Assembly (NCBI GenBank): GCA_017549905.1
Contig: JAFYNC010000121.1
Span: forward strand, 1-6,657
Length of the DNA: 6,657 bases
Direction: 5' to 3'
Origin: Clostridia bacterium
GTDB lineage: Bacteria > Bacillota > Clostridia > Oscillospirales > Acutalibacteraceae
Shown: in pieces, positions 4,694 through 6,657 of the stretch
Layout of the letters: each line of letters opens with the position of its first letter
Numbering within the stretch: the first letter of the stretch is position 1
Translations under genes and position numbers: made by a program
Notes under the pieces: generated by a model
What the model saw: only the letters and a program-made list of their open reading frames with translations
The model's database searches: none
What the model was told of the DNA's origin: nothing

Positions 4694-4722
4694 ACTTTAA
4701 CGCTTTAAAGCAAAAATGTCAA
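4694..4722 (-). promoter_or_regulatory. promoter of the MFS gene
   Basis: On the minus strand, TTGACA (4717-4722) is followed after 17 bp by TAAAGT (4694-4699), a partial -10 match. It stands back to back with the rplJ promoter, with 32 bp between the two -35 boxes. The leader before the ATG would be about 45 nt. Confidence 0.6.
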
Positions 4723-4754
4723 GTATTATTTTTAATTTTTTTAAAATAAAATGC

Positions 4755-4783
4755 TTGACAAAGGGGTTACAGTAGTGTATAAT
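4755..4783 (+). promoter_or_regulatory. consensus promoter of the rplJL operon
   Basis: TTGACA (4755-4760), a 17-bp spacer and TATAAT (4778-4783) are exact consensus boxes, as expected for a highly expressed ribosomal protein operon. Transcription should start near 4790, just before the L10 leader fold. Confidence 0.88.
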
Positions 4784-4789
4784 CATCGT

Positions 4790-4920
4790 GTTGCATTCCA
4801 AAGACAGTAGGTGGCATTATGCCGTAAGTTTATCGCCTACCGAGGTTCGCGCTTAAAATTAACATATAATTAAAGTTATTTTTATGCCTGTTCCTCATTA
4901 TTTGGAACAGGCATTTATTG
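4790..4920 (+). promoter_or_regulatory. L10 leader RNA (autoregulatory ribosomal protein leader)
   Basis: The 5' untranslated region of rplJ carries the firmicute L10 leader. It has the conserved AAAGACAGTAGGTGGC, the return strand CGCCTACCGAGGTTCGCGCTT, and a stem of GTAGGTG (4807-4813) with CGCCTAC (4834-4840). The L10(L12)4 complex, which normally binds the L11-region 23S rRNA, binds this mimic when in excess and lowers operon expression. A hairpin at 4884-4914 follows and would be the regulated terminator. This fits the known location and function of the family. Confidence 0.85.
4884..4920 (+). terminator. attenuator hairpin inside the L10 leader
   Basis: A perfect 11-bp stem (ATGCCTGTTCC at 4884-4894, GGAACAGGCAT at 4904-4914) is followed by TTATTGTTT, a broken T tract. 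It lies 7 nt before the rplJ ribosome binding site. A weak T tract suits a conditional terminator controlled by L10 binding upstream. Confidence 0.65.
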
Positions 4921-4940
4921 TTTCGTGGAGGTGAATTACA

Positions 4941-5450
4941 TTGCCAAACGCATCAGTTTTAGAACAAAAGAAACAGCAGGTAGCTGAGCTTTCTGAAAAG
5001 ATTTCCAAGGCTATCACAGGTGTTGTAGTTGATTACAAAGGTATCAATGTTGCTGACGATACAGCTCTCCGTAAAGAGCTTCGTGAAGCAGGCATCGAAT
5101 ATTTCGTTGTAAAGAATACAATTCTTGGCCGTGCAATCGAAGGTACTGATTTAGAGGAAATGAAATCCGTTCTTGAAGGTACTACTGCTATTGCCCTCTC
5201 AAATGAGGACTATACCGCAGCAGCAAGAATTCTCTGCAAATATGCAGATGCTCACGACAACTTCAAGGTTAAGTCAGGCTTCCTTGACGGTAAGGTTGTA
5301 GATGTAGCTACAATCGATTCACTTGCAAAACTCCCTTCCAAGGAAATACTCCTTGCTACAGTTTTGTCAGCTTTCCAAGCACCTATCGCGGCTTTCGCTC
5401 GCGCTGTACAGGCTATCGTTGATAAAGACGGTGACTCTACAGAAGAATAA
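4941..5450 (+). CDS. rplJ: 50S ribosomal protein L10
   Basis: L10 anchors the L7/L12 stalk dimers to 23S rRNA at the GTPase-associated centre and, with L12, represses its own operon. The 169-aa length is normal. The N-terminal rRNA-binding domain starts PNASVLEQKKQQVAEL and includes GVVVDYKGI (27-35) and the conserved FVVKNTILGRAI (55-66). The C-terminal helix after LPSKEILLATVLSAFQAP (131-148) is the L12 dimer docking site. The start codon is TTG at 4941, placed 9 nt after GGAGG (4927-4931). No ATG is available in frame nearby, and the encoded N-terminus fits the family. rplL follows after 38 bp. rplK and rplA, the usual upstream partners, are absent. Confidence 0.97.
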   Translation: MPNASVLEQKKQQVAELSEKISKAITGVVVDYKGINVADDTALRKELREAGIEYFVVKNTILGRAIEGTDLEEMKSVLEGTTAIALSNEDYTAAARILCKYADAHDNFKVKSGFLDGKVVDVATIDSLAKLPSKEILLATVLSAFQAPIAAFARAVQAIVDKDGDSTEE

Positions 5451-5488
5451 TTAATTAAAACAAAAAACATTTAATGGAGGAAATTAAA

Positions 5489-5866
5489 ATGGCATCAGAG
5501 AAAATCACAGCTATGATTGAAGAGTTAAAGACTCTTACCGTTCTTGAATTATCAGAACTTGTTAAAGCAGTAGAAGAGGAATTCGGCGTATCTGCAGCAG
5601 CAGCTGTAGCAGTAGCAGCTCCCGCAGCAGGCGGCGCAGCAGCAGCTGAAGAAAAGACCGAGTTTGACGTAATCCTTAAGGATGCAGGCGCAGAAAAGAT
5701 TAAGGTTATTAAGGCTGTTCGTGAAATCACAGGTCTTGGCCTTGCAGAAGCTAAAGCTCTTGTTGATGGCGCTCCTAAGACTCTTAAGGAAGCAGCTGCT
5801 AAAGAAGAAGCTGAAGAAATCAAAGCTAAACTCGCTGAGGTTGGCGCAACTGTTGAGCTTCAGTAA
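5489..5866 (+). CDS. rplL: 50S ribosomal protein L7/L12
   Basis: L7/L12 forms the flexible stalk that recruits and stimulates translation GTPases (EF-G, EF-Tu, IF2, RF3). The 125-aa protein has the standard layout: a dimerisation domain 1-33 ([20 protein letters not shown]), an Ala/Gly/Pro hinge about 35-53, and a C-terminal domain 55-125. The C-terminal domain carries the factor-binding region [20 protein letters not shown] (71-90). The ATG at 5489 is used because GGAGG (5476-5480) lies 8 nt upstream; the in-frame ATG at 5474 overlaps that SD and would add five residues. It is co-transcribed with rplJ and followed within about 15 bp by a terminator, so rpoB is not part of this transcript. 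Confidence 0.98.
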   Translation: MASEKITAMIEELKTLTVLELSELVKAVEEEFGVSAAAAVAVAAPAAGGAAAAEEKTEFDVILKDAGAEKIKVIKAVREITGLGLAEAKALVDGAPKTLKEAAAKEEAEEIKAKLAEVGATVELQ

Positions 5867-5879
5867 TTTTTACAAACTT

Positions 5880-5915
5880 AAAGACCGAAGGAATTTTCCT
5901 TCGGTCTTTTTTTAT
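5880..5915. terminator. bidirectional terminator of rplJL and queT
   Basis: AAAGACCGAAGGAA (5880-5893) pairs with TTCCTTCGGTCTTT (5896-5909). The true loop is opened from the centre (AATTTT). On the plus strand, TTTTT follows for rplL. On the minus strand the hairpin lies only a few bases past the queT stop (5912-5914), but the T-rich flank is shorter (TTTAAGTTTG), so it is a weaker terminator that way. Confidence 0.88.
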
Positions 5916-6436
5916 GCTTTAAAATGTTTTCTTTCGAATATGCGGTATTTCTTAACGATTAAATAAAATGGTATTCCAAATCCAACACAGACGATAAGTT
6001 CGGAAATTCCGACCTCTAACGCGGAAATCAAAAATCCGTAAACGCCGGCGCCCTCAGGTAAGAAAAAGTAAGCAATTTCAGCACCTATTATAACTGCATT
6101 AGCAATAACCGGAGAAAGCATTGAAAGCAAAGGCACCTTTTTAAACTTAATATCCTTTAATAAATAGGTTGCAACTGCTGCAATAAGCGTTGCAAAACTG
6201 CCGAAAATCATATCTAACATATTAAACGAGCCTATATTTGCAATAAAACAACCTATCGTAAGCCCTGGTATAGCGGCGGGTGTGAAAGCAGGTAGTAATG
6301 TCAGCACCTCTGATACTCTAAGTTGAATTGGGCCATAAGCCAACCCGAAAATATTACTTAAATATGTAAGCCCTGCGTAAACCGCGGCTATAAGTGCGCC
6401 TGTTATAATAAAATTAATTCTTTTTTTGTTTGCCAT
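5912..6436 (-). CDS. queT: QueT family transporter (queuosine precursor uptake, ECF S component-like)
   Basis: This 174-aa integral membrane protein has five or six hydrophobic segments and matches the QueT family. Members are substrate-binding (S) components of energy-coupling factor transporters predicted to import preQ0/preQ1 or queuosine for tRNA modification. Family-like features are the N-terminal ITGALIAAVYAGLTYL, the loop YGPIQLRVSEVLTLLPAF (34-51), and FTPAAIPGLTIGCFIANIGS (51-70). The start at 6436 has AGGGGAAA upstream, and that SD overlaps the stop codon of rnhA. The 9-bp gap suggests one operon with translational coupling. No preQ1 riboswitch can precede it here because rnhA lies directly upstream. 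The shared ATPase and EcfT subunits would be encoded elsewhere. Family assignment is by recall of motifs. Confidence 0.88.
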   Translation of the reverse strand: MANKKRINFIITGALIAAVYAGLTYLSNIFGLAYGPIQLRVSEVLTLLPAFTPAAIPGLTIGCFIANIGSFNMLDMIFGSFATLIAAVATYLLKDIKFKKVPLLSMLSPVIANAVIIGAEIAYFFLPEGAGVYGFLISALEVGISELIVCVGFGIPFYLIVKKYRIFERKHFKA

Positions 6437-6445
6437 AAGTTTCCC

Positions 6446-6657
6446 CTAAACCAATTTTTTATAAAACTCAACCGCAAGTGAGTCGCAACGTTCATTTTCA
6501 GGGTGACCTGCATGTCCCTTAACCCAATCGATTGTAACCTCGTGTATTTCCAAAAGGTTTAAAAGTTCTTCCCACAAATCAGTATTTAAAGCAGGCTTTT
6601 TGTCAGCCTTTCGCCAACCGTTTTTGCGCCAAGACTCTGCCCAACCTTTAGTTATAC
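6446..6657 (-). CDS. rnhA: ribonuclease HI, C-terminal part (runs off the right edge)
   Basis: RNase HI cuts the RNA strand of RNA-DNA hybrids, removing R-loops and primers. About 70 C-terminal residues are visible. [28 protein letters not shown] corresponds to the handle/basic region, with the W-R-K-N-G-W pattern typical of E. coli-type enzymes. It is followed by [19 protein letters not shown]. The His of GHAGH (equivalent of H124) and the Asp of NERCD (equivalent of D134) are the conserved catalytic residues in this half; the D10/E48/D70 equivalents lie outside the window. The protein ends ...FYKKLV with TAG at 6446-6448, right before the queT start. The gene appears intact as far as seen. 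Confidence 0.95.
   Translation of the reverse strand, partial: ITKGWAESWRKNGWRKADKKPALNTDLWEELLNLLEIHEVTIDWVKGHAGHPENERCDSLAVEFYKKLV

Noticed and set aside
4439..4708. 89-aa plus ORF opposite the start of the MFS gene
   Set aside because: It is antisense to the membrane transporter, with no ribosome binding site, and covers that gene's promoter.
5252..5823. Minus ORFs opposite rplJ and rplL (5252-5470 and 5455-5823) and the plus ORF 5682-5966
   Set aside because: They are frame shadows of highly biased ribosomal protein codons; Ala-rich stretches stay open in several frames.
6437..6445. preQ1 riboswitch before queT
   Set aside because: Only 9 bases separate queT from rnhA, so there is no room; any riboswitch would have to lie upstream of rnhA, outside the window.

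Overview
The window looks like a chromosomal segment of a low-GC Gram-positive anaerobe, most likely a gut Clostridia (Oscillospiraceae/Ruminococcaceae-like). The evidence is AT-rich spacers, strong AGGAGG/GGTGAT-type ribosome binding sites, consensus TTGACA-17-TATAAT promoters, a firmicute-type L10 leader, a DUF1292 (YrzB-like) gene and a QueT transporter gene. The lineage is an inference from gene content, not a computed placement.

Layout. (i) 1-110: possible 3' end of a plus-strand gene and its terminator. (ii) 150-701: a region without any normal-sized gene. On the minus strand it has a perfect consensus promoter preceded by a 17-bp palindrome, then a roughly 490-nt transcript with repeated Shine-Dalgarno/ATG modules opening ORFs of only 2-12 codons, and a strong terminator at its end. 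I recognise no known family here; it is the best candidate for something undescribed. (iii) 800-2726: a divergent ABC exporter half-transporter with a Pro/Met/Gly-rich N-terminal tail. (iv) 2730-3098: a DUF1292 gene with its own promoter. (v) 3153-3349: a structured RNA that I read as 6S RNA, followed by an 18-bp bidirectional terminator shared with (vi) a minus-strand OFA-type MFS transporter (3427-4644). (vii) 4755-5915: a self-contained ribosomal stalk operon (promoter, L10 leader with attenuator-like hairpin, rplJ, rplL, terminator). (viii) 5912-6657: a minus-strand pair, the end of rnhA followed 9 bp later by queT, convergent with rplJL and sharing its terminator.

How the parts work together. 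Most of the window is housekeeping or transport: translation (L10, L7/L12 with autoregulation by the leader), RNA polymerase control (6S RNA), R-loop/primer removal (RNase HI), queuosine precursor uptake (QueT), carboxylate-type transport (OFA MFS) and export (ABC). The genes are mostly short independent units punctuated by strong promoters and terminators, not one operon. rplJL is separated here from both rplKA and rpoBC, its usual neighbours. The mini-ORF transcript shares an intergenic region with the ABC exporter, so coordinated function is possible, but nothing in the sequence proves it.
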